Shown: positions 1 to 10,308, numbered from the stretch's first letter. The stretch: 64,000 nucleotides of DNA from Coptis chinensis (GCA_015680905.1 CM027377.1:37100501-37164500), one strand, 5' to 3'. Numbers and translations: made by a program. The notes: generated from the letters alone by a model not told the origin.

Positions 1-225
1 CCATAACAACATTTTTGTGACGCCTATTTGGCGTCAAAAAAAAATTTTGTGATGCCAATTTGGCGTCAGTTATTTTTGTGACGGCATTTTGGAGTCACAA
101 ATTTGCGACGACATTCTGGCGTCACTTTTTTTGTAATGGTGTTTTGGTGTCAAAAATTTGTGACGGCATTCTAGATTTGTGACACCATTGCATTTTGGCG
201 TCACTTATTTGTATTAATATTTCAA
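1..225. repeat. Subterminal repeat array of the outer element
   Basis: At least six degenerate copies of a TTTGTGACGCC...GGCGTCA unit in both orientations, so short hairpins can form. The same unit occurs inverted at 10618-10797. In CACTA elements such repeats are transposase-binding sites, which is the likely role here. Confidence 0.7.
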
Positions 226-1163
226 AAAAAAAAATGTTGCTAGCCACATTTTAAAACTACCTGCGGGTGCTCTAAGCACTGCTATAAATTTCTTTCCATT
301 CATCCATAACTCATTACTATATCACAAGGTAAAAAGTAATCTTATATTAAAAATACTTTATACAACATTGTATTATATTCTCAATTGTCAACAAATGTAA
401 ATTTCACTCAACAATAGTGTTAACAATGCCTACATTATATATGTTCCTACACTTACAAGGAACCATTAGACAATGACTTGTAAAAACACAAGAAAGACCT
501 CTCTCTCAAAGACTGGCCACCATGTTTCATCTTTCTCGTCTTCTTGATAGCCTTCTTTCAAACTTCTCTCCTCCATCCTTGAAGTTTTGTACCATATGCA
601 ATAGTATCAGCGTTCGGCAAACAACGATAATATTACATTACAGTCCAGCAACACTTCCCAACAAGTAAAATAAGGTCCACCACTACGCATCACAAAAAAA
701 AAACAATTAACAAATGCCAAACAAAGCCCCAAGGTCCTAGTTATAGATATAAGTATTAAACTATTCAGGCATTAGTTATAAATGCAAATATGAATTGCAA
801 CACATAATTTGACCATTGATTACCTTTATACATATTGATGTCAAGCTTGTCGATCTTCACTTGAAATTGCACTAGTGCATATCGATTTTCCCATTCCTTG
901 GAATAAAATCTAATTAAACAAATGCCTAAATGTGTTTCTAAACATAGAATCTGTCCTTAGGATGCCTAATGGGGAGCTAATTTTCAACATAATGCAATAG
1001 TATGTAATGAAACTTATGAGGACAATTGAAATTCACAACCTATTGACCTGTACACATTGAACTCCATCAACCCATTAACCTTTACACAGTCAATTTCACG
1101 ATGAAGACTCAATACCCAATACAAGAAAATCATATAACACATTACCATGTACACATTCAACTC
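226..1163. other. Outer-element interior without recognised gene
   Basis: AT-rich sequence between the subterminal array and the Mutator-like insertion. A minus-strand stretch near 480-620 has a protein-like composition rich in Lys and Arg but contains stops, and I cannot assign it. Nothing else was seen. Confidence 0.5.
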
Positions 1164-1174
1164 CATTAAAAGTA
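1164..1174. repeat. Target-site duplication of the Mutator-like element, left copy
   Basis: CATTAAAAGTA here is repeated exactly at 8705-8715, directly outside the two terminal inverted repeats. Mutator-like elements typically duplicate about 9 bp (8-11). Because the terminal base is ambiguous, the true length could be 9-11. Confidence 0.85.
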
Positions 1175-1335
1175 GGGTTTTTTAGACTTTGGTCCTAACA
1201 ATAGTTGGTTTATTAGGGTTTGGTCCAGAAAAGCTCCTAGTTTTGGTTGTTGACTATCAGTCAACTGAGTTGATTGTGGTCAATTTGCATGTATTTTTGA
1301 AATAACAATAATACCCCTCGCATGTAACATCACGT
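1175..1335. repeat. Left terminal inverted repeat of the Pack-MULE
   Basis: Pairs with 8549-8704 read in reverse complement. The match runs through the AATAATACCCCTCGC region to a shared CACGTG, with some internal indels, and then stops. Confidence 0.85.
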
Positions 1336-1448
1336 GCTTCCAGTTTTATCAAATTTATTCAACACGTATTGACATATGACTTCTCATTTCGATGTGGTCG
1401 TCAGATTTTAAATTTGCGCATCTCGAGAATACAAGTTTCGATGTGCTT

Positions 1449-1600
1449 CCAGGATAGCGGCATTTGTTGTCTCAAAGACAAAGTTTGCATCATCCATTCC
1501 ATCACAGGCATCAACAAGGGAGAATCGAGTTGCTTAAGCAGAAAATTCCTCAATAGCTTGGCGCAAGGTCCTAAAATTCCCAATAGATCGACTTGGACAT
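1449..1600 (-). pseudogene. Leucyl-tRNA synthetase fragment, KMSKS region
   Basis: Read on the minus strand from 1600, this shows MSKS, then after a few inserted bases GNFRTLRQAIEEFSA, a stop, ATRFSLVDACDG, DDANFVFET and NAAIL. This matches the catalytic KMSKS loop and the segment that follows it in plant cytosolic leucyl-tRNA synthetase, which charges tRNA-Leu. The resemblance ends abruptly after NAAIL. A small insertion after MSKS shifts the frame and a stop interrupts EEFSA-ATRF, so it is not functional. It lies downstream of the editing-domain piece at 8270-8386, in the same orientation and gene order, and was captured by the Pack-MULE. Confidence 0.85.
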
Positions 1601-1873
1601 TTGTATAAGGTCAAACTCAAACGGCAATTTTCCCTGTATAATCAGCGTTTATGGTATCCTCTTTGTGGGCAGAAAGAGGGTTCTCAACGAAATTGTGGGC
1701 GAAGAAGCTTAGACTTGTGGGCAGCGTTTATGGTATCCTTTTTGTGGTATCCTCTTTGTGGGCGAAGAAGCTTAGACTTGGAACGAAATTGTTCCTTGTC
1801 AACAAGGAAGGCAACTAAGAAAAATTACGCGTGTTTGGTCTGAAAGGCTCGTTAGATAAATTGCAACACTTCT
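1601..1873. repeat. Short tandem duplications inside the Pack-MULE
   Basis: The phrase TTTATGGTATCCT..TTGTGGGC and the phrase GCGAAGAAGCTTAGACTTG each recur two or three times between 1650 and 1790. The rest is plain AT-rich filler up to the CACTA insertion site. Confidence 0.6.
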
Positions 1874-1876
1874 CAT
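1874..1876. repeat. TSD of the CACTA element, left copy
   Basis: CAT at 1874-1876 is matched by CAT at 8235-8237, the 3-bp duplication expected of CACTA transposons. Confidence 0.8.
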
Positions 1877-1899
1877 CGCTACACCATAACAGACTATTA

Positions 1900-2220
1900 C
1901 TAATGGCAACGCATTTTAAGTCAAATTTTCGCAACGCGAATAATAAGCGTTGTAAATATGGTGTGGGTAAAGTGTTGGAAATATTTGCAACGGTTAAAAA
2001 GCGTTGCAAACCAAATTTTCCAACGGTTATTAACCATTGCAGAGTGATAATTACTAACGGTTAAAAAGCGTTGCAAACCAAATTTTCCAACGGTTATTAA
2101 CCGTTGCAGAATGACAATTACTAACAGTTAAAAAACGTTGCGTAGTTTGATTTGTAACGATTATTGATGGATGCTTTAATATTTATTTTTTGTTTTGCAA
2201 TGGTTTAAAGTCGTTACTAA
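1900..2220. repeat. Left subterminal repeats of the Pack-CACTA
   Basis: About six copies of GCGTTGCAA and AACGGTTA in both orientations, including two near-identical copies about 60 bp apart at 1987 and 2062. The same motifs recur at 8121-8215. These are probably transposase-binding sites. Confidence 0.75.
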
Positions 2221-4600
2221 TGTGTTGATATGGTAAAAAAAATTATTTTAATTTTTTTCCTACCCTAAACCTGCACCTCCTGGTTTCATATAGAAGCAAA
2301 TAAAATTATCAATGCTTTTTCATACAATTTGATAAGTAAAATAAACACAAACAAACGCCTGAAAAAAATATTATATTCATTGAACTATATATATATAATT
2401 TCAAAAGAGTTTTGAGGGTTACAAATTCAGATTTACTAAGAGTTACAAATTTCTATACGATTTTCCAAACAATTCTGAATCTTCAAAATGCAATAACAAG
2501 CATTACTGACGATGGCTTCACTCAATATAAATCCTAGTGCCACTCCACAAAGCCCATCTAATTCCAAAATAATCACAAAACAAATAATGAACTCAGAAAA
2601 ACAATCATACTAATTAAATTCATACAATTAATTAAATACTTGAGACCACCCCGCCCCCCAAAAGATAGACCATTTGTTATCTACTCCCATATCTCGACGA
2701 CATAAACAATGATTACATAAAATCGGTGCATAAAAAAAAAACCTTGTAGTAACTTGACGAGTTGAAAATTGAAAAAATAGAGAGTGGGGTTTAAGTTTTT
2801 ACCTTAACAAGGAGCTTGAGGTGAGCATGACTCATCAAATTGGGAAGCAATTATTTTGGCCTTCTTGTTTTCCCTTCATAAAATCAATACCCTACACAAT
2901 ACACCGAACGACAACAAAATGATCTATCAAGCTAAGAAAGAACTTGCACGAGTGATAGGTCTTACATGTAAAGGGTCCTGTACCCATGACTTAAAAATAG
3001 ATTTCCAAAAGTCCACATAAATATATTATGAATTAGCTCACTTATGCAAATCTCATCAGATATACAAATGAACCTGATTAAATAGCGATTCACATGCAGG
3101 ACCTTTATCGATCGAAAAAGAAAAACTAACGAGTAAATAAGAGATTACCAATCAAAGGATCATTTCACTTAGAAAAGTCTTTCATGCCCTCCTAATGTAA
3201 GAATTCCCATACAGCTTCTCCGCAGACGTTCTTGAGGATGTCAAAAGTTTCCTAGACCTACCTATATATGATTCCTATCTCTTGAGAATTGCACTAAAAT
3301 ATGGGATTCAGTGGTGCAAATTCCCTCATGCAATCAAACACACCCTAGTTCTCAAGCCACTTGATAAACAAATAAGGAGAGAAGGACACAAAAGCAAATA
3401 GATTCTTATATCAACAACTCATTGTATATTTAGAACATATCACTTTTTACCTTCAAACATAACTTCTCATAAGTCATATCTAGCCAAAAGAAAGACTTAA
3501 CCATTGAATATCACCAAATAACCAACGGTGATTAGTATTTCAGTAAAGCAATAAAGTATTCTCCATATAACCTAATTTCATGTTACCTACCAAGTTCCCA
3601 TGTTAAGACGCCCATCAGTAATTGGAACACTGTAGACACACAAACAACATGTTAGTGATAAAACTGGATAGAGATCGAAGAGAGTGTACTACCATAATTG
3701 TTAGAGGGTGTGGTCAATCACGAGCTGTATTATCATAAACAAAAACCTCCGACAATAATAAATTCAAGAACCAATGTCACATTCTAGATCTTGAAAAGAA
3801 GTATTGTTTGCTAATAGGTATCCATCAATTAACAAACTATCAACAATGACTCCACATAAATGCTACCCAAAAAAATAAAAAATTATAGAAAACTAACCTA
3901 CCCTGAACTCAGCATATGATTTTACCACTGAAGCCAAAGAATAAGTTCCCATGCATAGTTGACGTTCTATAACCTCACTCAAGGGTCAAGCCCTGACCTT
4001 TGGAACCTTGCTACTTGCTCTATTAAAGAAAAAAAGAAAGATATAACGAAACAAGTCCTACGAGTTAGACAAGACTGTGTCACGCAGAAACAACAGTCTG
4101 GCTCATCCCACCCTGACGGCCAACCTTTCCATTTCCAACATTGTGCTCAACCCGTTGATAGCCATCACCACCACGTCCTAATTGGTGGCTCAAGAATAGC
4201 CATCAACATTGTGAATTAAAATTTATGCAGAAAAAGTAGGAAGGACTAAAAATAGGAAGTATAAAAACATATCAAGATAATGCCTTACTGTTCAAAATAT
4301 ATTAATATAGTGATAAATGGAGAAACATTATCTGTGCTAACAATCCTAATATTTGGGGTAATTCGAGGATCATAATGAAATTAAAAGTAAACTCACAAGA
4401 CCTCTGGCTACACAATTAAAGAACAATCAAGTCTAATAAAGTCAACAATCCTTCACTAATTTGAAGCATGCAATTTAGAGCATCATATATACATCATAAT
4501 TGTTGACAGAAAAAAATTCTCTAGAGGTCAATGTTCATAAAAAAGGTCTTATGACTTCATGGTTAAAAACCTTGATCGACTGAACCATAAATACTTCAAG
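2221..4600. other. Pack-CACTA interior, no gene identified
   Basis: AT-rich, intron-like sequence. On the minus strand, 3180-3330 holds a short protein-like run (DILKNVCGEAVWEFL), and 4070-4215 a glycine-rich run (GGDGYQRVEHNVGNGK). Both could be further exon pieces, but I cannot assign them to a family. Confidence 0.4.
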
Positions 4601-4628
4601 ATAGTGTATGACAGAGTTGACAGTTTAC

Positions 4629-4890
4629 CTTATTTAAGCATCTGTGCGCTTCTAAAACAGATTTTAGATTCAACATTGGTTCGCCCATTCCCATAAAGAC
4701 AACATTTGAAACCCTATGCTTAAAGAGCTCTTCTACACTTAAGACTTGAATAAATAAAACAAGATATGCAACAGATATAGAGTAATCGATCATAAACAAA
4801 GTTTCTAAAAGAAAATTCGTCAAAGCGAACCCACAAGATGACCTGCTCAACAATTTCATGCCGCTTTAGATTCCTCGAGTATCTTCCGCT
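4629..4890 (-). pseudogene. RlmN-like radical-SAM methyltransferase fragment
   Basis: Two exon-like blocks on the minus strand. The first (about 4890-4843) reads [12 protein letters not shown] and ends at a GT donor. The second (about 4746-4629) reads [36 protein letters not shown] and also ends at GT. This is the conserved MGMGEP region following the radical-SAM cysteine motif in RlmN-type 23S rRNA/tRNA adenine-C2 methyltransferases, which in plants are probably organellar. The CxxxCxxC region upstream is missing or degraded and nothing downstream is preserved. It is a captured fragment, not an enzyme gene. Confidence 0.82.
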
Positions 4891-5307
4891 TTAGTGGAGG
4901 AATCAACGAGGAGCTCTATGACTTCCATGTGCTAATCCTACCTTAAAGTGGTTATATATAAATTGACATATGTTTGTAACGTAAAGATATATTTCAACAA
5001 GTTGTACTAAAAAGGGTATATGTTCGTGAACAACAATGGAGCGATCACCCCTGGTCTGTAAATTTTGTAAAGAGAAACCAGCATAGGTAATAAACTAGCT
5101 AACAACACTATTAAACTTTTAGCAACAGTTACTTACAAAGAATTACACAACCACTGCTGTTAGAATTTGCTCTGTACTATTGATGCAAACAAAGGTAAAC
5201 CTAAACAAGTACATCTCTTATACTAATAGCATGAATTACACAACAGATAGGTATTCAGTTGACATAGTGATAATATTGTCTTTGTTATCCTCGTATTTGA
5301 AGGGTAC

Positions 5308-5418
5308 CTGCGGTTCAAAGGCCTCTGTAAGCAATATATTAGCTGCTTTAATATCTGTGTATGAATCTCCTTGGGCAGCCTTCATGTAGGTCTTGCCTGA
5401 ACAGCCTCTGAAATAAAT
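5308..5418 (-). pseudogene. Chimeric exon: RAPTOR fused to a receptor-like cytoplasmic kinase
   Basis: Read from 5418 the block starts after an AG acceptor with LFQRLFRQDL, which continues the RAPTOR reading left at 5496 in phase. Near 5385 it switches without an intron to HEGCPRRFIHR and then, after a 2-base loss, DIKAANILLTEAFEPQ, followed by a GT donor at 5307. The second part is the kinase catalytic-loop region (HRDIKxxN, subdomain VIb) as found in RLCK group VI kinases. The Asp of HRD is disturbed by the frameshift. Two unrelated genes are joined inside one exon, so the junction was made at the DNA level, probably during capture. Confidence 0.82.
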
Positions 5419-5495
5419 CTGCAAGATTCACAGAATAAAATTAAAAGAAGAAGAATGTATTGACATAGAAACGTTCGTAAGGACAAATAAATTAC

Positions 5496-7475
5496 CATGT
5501 GGGAGGACATTACAGGCAATTGTGTCAGTTACTGCAGTGAAAATCCAATTCAGCTCACCGAGAAATGTTTTACGGTCATTTTGGCGCCCATGGATTTTAT
5601 CTATAAGAGAATGGTCGATGGTATCACATAGTAAAGAACGTGCACAAAACCTGGCAAATAAAAAGGTAGAGAACTCAGGCTAATAGCAAGCACAATCAGA
5701 GTGCAATATATAAAGTATTAACCACACACACACAAAGAGATAGAAGTTTTTTTTTTCTATTGAATAAGTTATGGGGTTAAGGAAGACTACCATTTACAAT
5801 CAAAGCAAAAAGCTTAGAATTCAGTATAAGAGAATGATCATTCGAGGGAGGTACAAATTTATAGCAAACATATATTTTCCTAAAGATACAAATATAAAAG
5901 TATAAAATTAACATAGAGAGAAGTAAACATAAAGATGCACAAGTATCAATTTCTAAAAACCAGGAAAAACACAAATGGTTCATAAAATATTCCGGCACGT
6001 ATTACAAAGTTACATAGCATTTGTCGATTATACTTATTTTATACCTTTAATTAAAAAAAATCATAACTTGTATCACCACATCCAATTAATGGATGGACTG
6101 TCTAAATCACCACAGACAAAAAGAAAAAAACTAAGTCCGTGGATTATGAAAAGTACATTTGAATCTGTTGGGGTAAACTTCAGAGCAAGAAATGAGCAGT
6201 TCTGGTTGTGTTGTACTTGAGATATGGACATATGGTACAAAATAATATGCAATATCACATAATCATTTATACAGGACAACCCGGTTATTGCATTCGTAAA
6301 ACTTTAACAAACAATAGTACATAACAATTTATAGAGGACAACGAAGCTACTCCATTTATAAAATATGCTTGGTTGAAATGATAAATTCACCATGAACTTA
6401 GAAGTTTTGGTGCATTGTGAACAAAAAGGGGAAGGACTTCATGTAAATGTGTTTTCTGATATTGCAAATACAGTACATTAGCACTAACCAACTAAAGCCT
6501 TACATGACATTTATGACTATAGATAAACAAAAAAAGGGAAGTAAAAGATTATAACATGAAGCTATGTGTTATTGTAAAAAGCACAAGACCTGTCTAAGCA
6601 ATGTCAAAATGAATATGAGGGCTGAGGCAAGAGACAAGGAAATAAAAATTACCATCTCAATGCCATCTTGATTGGTGTTGTGAGGCAAGATGTGAATACG
6701 TCAGCAGGAAACTCAGCACTCTGAGGAAGGGTCTCATGTGCTTCACAGGCCGCAAGTAAAATACAGTGTTTGATGGAAGATCCAGACGAACCAGGAGAGC
6801 TCTAATCTTGGCGCTGATTAAAAAATGAGAATTATATTAAAAGACAGACTAATACTCCAAATAATCTAGCATACGTCTTCCTGCCGATGAAGTAGAAAAA
6901 AAAAACTAGGCCTAGGAAGATATTAGTAACCTCTACAAAAGCATTTACTATCATCCCTGCAGCAGAGCAATCGAACACATAGATTGAAGGTGTCTTCAGC
7001 CAGGAGTCCAGGTCAGTGATTGGCAGCGGAATGTACTGTGTGTAGCTCTGAACTCAATGCATGACGAGCAGATTCATGAGTAACAAAAACTTGCACCTTC
7101 AACTGTACGGAAAAATTTCGAAAGACCTCAAGCCAATTGCAAACCTTATTAAAGAATCAAATTTCACCATTAGCAGTTGGTTTTGGTACTCCATGGCCAT
7201 TATAATGGAACAGGACCCTCTCAGCCTTAGCATGTTTGCGACAAGTAAGACAAAGTTTCTTAACTTCGTCTACAGTAGGGTCAAGTTGAAGCTTATATTT
7301 TGCCTGCAGAACACCCCCAATTGACTTAAAGATACAAATATCGACAAATGAAGTAAAACAACAAACAGGGCAGAACGCCTTTTAGTCTTACCCTCGGTTG
7401 CCATCTTTTGTATTGGAGTGACAAGGCTGCCCCAATTTGCTAAAGAGCTTTTGGAGGTGCCATGGAAAACGGATC
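5496..7475 (-). pseudogene. RAPTOR1: RAPTOR gene fragment (TORC1 subunit), five exon-like blocks
   Basis: Blocks in order on the minus strand: 7474-7390 (DPFSMAPPKAL, stop, QYKRWQP); 7303-7145 ([35 protein letters not shown]); 7047-6931 ([35 protein letters not shown]); about 6812-6653 ([31 protein letters not shown]); and 5651-5496 ([31 protein letters not shown]). They cover the N-terminal caspase-like RNC region of RAPTOR, the substrate-recruiting subunit of TOR complex 1, and follow its exon order with GT/AG ends. A stop replaces a residue after PPKAL and another replaces Trp in NGEIW. A further piece lies in the chimeric block 5308-5418. Non-functional captured copy. Confidence 0.92.
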
Positions 7476-7740
7476 TGCACAGATGGGAAAATTTTGTATG
7501 AAGCACACATATGTATTTGCTCCACTAAGCCAAGGTATTCAAATGCCAAAGATATATGAAAAAGCAAGATATCAGCAGAACAAGCCGCAATGTGAAAAAG
7601 GTGATAAAGGACACAAGCAAACATAAACCACGTTAATAACAACCAACAGAGAACCAAAAACCACGTTAATAAAAAAAAATTGCAACCTATGATATGTTTG
7701 ACAAATGTTAATTAAGGAATGAGGAGAGTATATAATAAAC

Positions 7741-7836
7741 CTTGCTAGTACTTCTGAATTTCCCAAAAGTTTTGAACTCTTCCTCGACTTCTGAGACTGA
7801 AGCATTTAAGGGCAAACTCTTTACATAGATAGAGTA
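7741..7836 (-). pseudogene. G3BP-like (NTF2/RRM) protein fragment, RRM start
   Basis: On the minus strand this reads YSIYVKSLPLNASVSEVEE, then EFKTFGKFRSTSK, ending at a GT donor at 7740. This is the first strand and first helix (RNP2 side) of the RNA-recognition motif in plant NTF2-domain/RRM proteins related to Ras-GAP SH3-binding protein. Only one exon is present. It lies upstream of the RAPTOR pieces in the same orientation, so a transcript could splice from it into RAPTOR exon 7474-7390. Confidence 0.78.
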
Positions 7837-8120
7837 GGTATTGAGCCTGGATCTGGATCAGGATTTGGATCGAGATGATGATTTTGAGGAAAAAGAATTT
7901 CAATTTTAGAGATTTTGAAATGCGTACGAGAAGGTATTGAGCCTTGAGCTTCTTGAATTGAATAGAGAGAGAGGGATAGCGACAGAAGAGTGTAGCGGCG
8001 GTGAGAGAGAGGGAGAGAGAGGAGAGAAAGTAAAGTTATGTTTTATATTTCAAGTTTGTAACACTTCTCAAACACTTTTTAAGGTGATAGCAATTAATTC
8101 CTGAAATTCATCAAAATAAA

Positions 8121-8234
8121 GTAACGCTTTACAACATTACTAACGCTTATGTAGCGTTGGCAACTTGCTAACGGTAAATAACCGTTGCAAAGCAAAAAAA
8201 GTACGTGTTGCAAATATCTTATTATGGTGTAGTG
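8121..8234. repeat. Right subterminal repeats and terminus of the Pack-CACTA
   Basis: Contains GTAACGC, AGCGTTGGCAAC and AACGGTAAATAACCGTTGCA copies, then the terminus TTATGGTGTAGTG. These mirror the left end. Confidence 0.75.
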
Positions 8235-8269
8235 CATGTTCTCAACATATCCTGGAAGTAGAGGGATGA

Positions 8270-8386
8270 TGATCCACTGTCCCCGAATTCCGTGATATTG
8301 ATGATGGGAAGAACTTCAAACGGCAAGATCCACTCATCTTTCACACCATACTTAGCTCTGAGAGCTGGCTTTTTCTTCAAATCATG
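8270..8386 (-). pseudogene. Leucyl-tRNA synthetase fragment, editing-domain region
   Basis: The minus strand reads [19 protein letters not shown], then [17 protein letters not shown]. This matches the CP1 editing-domain segment of plant cytosolic leucyl-tRNA synthetase, normally LRAKYGV..W....E.IPIINIPEFGD. After EFGD the resemblance stops. The KMSKS piece at 1449-1600 belongs downstream in the same gene. The CACTA element inserted between them, and most of the intervening gene was already absent from the Pack-MULE. Confidence 0.82.
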
Positions 8387-8548
8387 TAAAAATTAATGGT
8401 TTGTTTGATTTCTTGTTTGTATAATTTTGGAATTGCGCTGCAAAAGATGATCTATTGTTTTAGCCGTTGATTTATTTGGTCAGTTAGATTTGTGACACGT
8501 GGCAAGTCAATTTGAGTGGTATTCCAACAACAATTTTACTTATTCACG

Positions 8549-8704
8549 TGATGTTGCACGCGAGGGGTATTATTGTCATTTCAAAAATACAAGTAGATTT
8601 ATCATAGTCAACAACCAAAACTAGGACTAAATCCTAATATTTAAGCTTTTCTGGACCAAACCCTAATATACCAACTATTGTTAGGACCAAAGTCTAAATA
8701 ACCC
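8549..8704. repeat. Right terminal inverted repeat of the Pack-MULE
   Basis: Reverse complement of 1175-1335 with a few substitutions and indels. The direct repeat CATTAAAAGTA follows at 8705-8715. Confidence 0.85.
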
Positions 8705-8715
8705 CATTAAAAGTA

Positions 8716-9615
8716 ACATAAATGACTTTTTTCAAATTCTAATAACTTCTAAATAACAAACTATTACCAATTTAGCAAAGACTTCCAAGATCGCCACTGT
8801 GCAAGCTAGGTTCCTCACTTAATGGTAGGCTGCTACTTAGAAATATCAGTCGTCAAATGTCACATGGGCCATTGCATGGAACACCACGAATAAAGAAGAC
8901 AATAAACAATTTATTTAGGGAGAGTAACCATAATATAAACAGAAGTAGATTAGTCCTAAGCAAGCTAACAAATTTTATTGCAAACCATCAATATCGTTCC
9001 AAAATAAAGAGTGCCTTGGCCTGACTGGCACCTGACATCAGCATAGATGCCAAACGCACTGCCACGTTAGAATTAACTAGTTCACTCTGCTATGCAGATT
9101 CATACCAACCCTAGATACAAGTCCAACGTTCTGCTTCATTACAGTTCACTCGAAAAGATTTTTTTTTTTTTTTTAAAAATAAACTTAAAAAAGTTTAGTA
9201 CTTAAAATAAACTTAGTATTTTCAACCATTCCAATGAGCAATGATATTCACTAGCCAGAGTCCCCATCTCTCCAAAATTAGAAATGGTCCATCCATTCAA
9301 GTATTAATAGTGGACACAAACTCTAGGAGTCTAGGACCAACTAATCTACTAAAGAGAAAAGCTCAATTGCATGAACATCAATGAGCTGAAAATCAGAACA
9401 AATACCAACTATTCTTCAAATTCTCTCAAGTTTCAAATCTTTCCCCAATAAGTGATCGCTTCGTAACAGAAACCAACAACACGTCAACACTAACAGTATA
9501 TTGAGATCGATGTACCTCAACAACACACATTCCATCATAATCTAACCATCCATCAATCTAAAAAACAAGCTTAAGCAAACTAAAAACATAACAAAACAGT
9601 AAAACAAAAGAAACT
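8716..9615. other. Outer-element interior without recognised gene
   Basis: AT-rich sequence. Its right end is probably the intron following the IQD exon. No repeat or further gene fragment was recognised. Confidence 0.5.
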
Positions 9616-9885
9616 CAAATACCCACGAAAAGCAGTCTGAATTCGGATAGCAACCCATTCTTGCCTCACAACCCTGAAATTTTTAGGTGGAGCACGAACT
9701 ACAGTAGCAACAGCAACATTAAAAGCATCAGCAGTTGAAGAACACTCAGAAGTCTCTAAAGCAGCTCTATGATGACTTCCTTTTGAAAACCCTTTCCACC
9801 TTGTACTCAAATCTCCTGATGAGCTTCTCCATAGTTTCCACTTCTTGTTCTTATTACCACTAACCTTCTCCTCCACAAAACAAAA
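9616..9885 (-). pseudogene. IQ67-domain (IQD) protein fragment
   Basis: The minus strand reads KKWKLWRSSSGDLSTRWKGF, SECSSTADAFNVAVATVVRA, PPKNFRVVRQEW and IRIQTAFRGYL. The last part begins the IQ67 domain, whose IQ motif (IQxxFRG) binds calmodulin. Plant IQD proteins are calmodulin-binding scaffolds associated with microtubules and membranes. The reading stops right after FRGYL, near where an intron interrupts the IQ67 domain in this family, and the remaining IQ repeats are not present nearby. The frame is open, but the first exon with a proper start was not found, so it looks like a captured internal exon. Confidence 0.82.
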
Positions 9886-10071
9886 TATCGAAACCTCAAA
9901 ACTCAGTAAACAAACAAAAACAAGAAGAAATGAAACAAAATGAGAGTTTTTTTTTCCAGCTTACTTTGTCATCTTTTTATGGTTTTTTCACACCAACTAT
10001 TGATTTTAGGCATTTCCCTGAAGCACCCATTGTTAAAAATCGATTCTTTGAGCTGATTCCAGCTTCAAAAC

Positions 10072-10072
<1 letters not shown>

Positions 10073-10152
<80 letters not shown>
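10073..10152. repeat. (AG)40 microsatellite
   Basis: About 80 bp of uninterrupted AG dinucleotides. Open frames through it (poly-Arg-Glu or poly-Leu-Ser) are artefacts. Confidence 0.97.
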
Positions 10153-10155
<3 letters not shown>

Positions 10156-10308
10156 ACGGCAAAAAGTGTCCTTTCTCTTCCACCCACCCAACCCTTCCAT
10201 ATATAACACGAGATTAATCAGGAAGTAAGAGAAAGAAAATAAGAAAGGGAAAATTTCAAATACCTAACTGGATTTCAACATAAGGCTGGAACAATCGGAA
10301 GTCTCAGA

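Larger units (their letters stand above)
1877..8234. mobile_element. Pack-CACTA element with fragments of at least four host genes
   Basis: The right end reads inward as CACTACACCATAA and the left end as CGCTACACCATAA (12 of 13 identical), with a 3-bp TSD outside. Subterminal copies of a GCAACGGTTATTAACCGTTGCA-like palindrome, here in pieces, lie within 350 bp of each end. The element is 6,358 bp. No transposase (TNP2-like) frame was found. Instead the minus strand carries exon and intron pieces of a G3BP-like RRM gene, RAPTOR, an RLCK and an RlmN-like gene. It sits in the Pack-MULE between its two leucyl-tRNA synthetase pieces. Confidence 0.88.
1175..8704. mobile_element. Pack-MULE (Mutator-like element carrying gene fragments), split by a CACTA element
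   Basis: Long terminal inverted repeats of about 160 bp start with GGGTTTTTTAGACTTTGG at 1175 and, read on the minus strand, GGGTTATTTAGACTTTGG at 8704. Long TIRs plus the 11-bp direct repeat outside them identify a Mutator-like element. Removing the CACTA insertion (1877-8234 plus its TSD) leaves an element of about 1.17 kb, the usual size of a Pack-MULE. Its interior carries two colinear minus-strand pieces of leucyl-tRNA synthetase. No MURA transposase is present, so it would have depended on enzyme supplied in trans. Confidence 0.85.

Noticed and set aside
3959-4219. 86-codon plus-strand frame with a His run
   Set aside because: Antisense to the direction of captured exons and without similarity. 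A glycine-rich reading on the minus strand is suggestive of an RNA-binding protein tail but too weak to call.
5496-7475. RAPTOR region as a functional host gene
   Set aside because: Only part of the N-terminal region is present, with in-frame stops and a fusion to a kinase, enclosed by transposon ends.
9930-10217. Open frames of 95 and 68 codons on both strands
   Set aside because: They run through the (AG)40 microsatellite and encode only Arg-Glu or Leu-Ser repeats.
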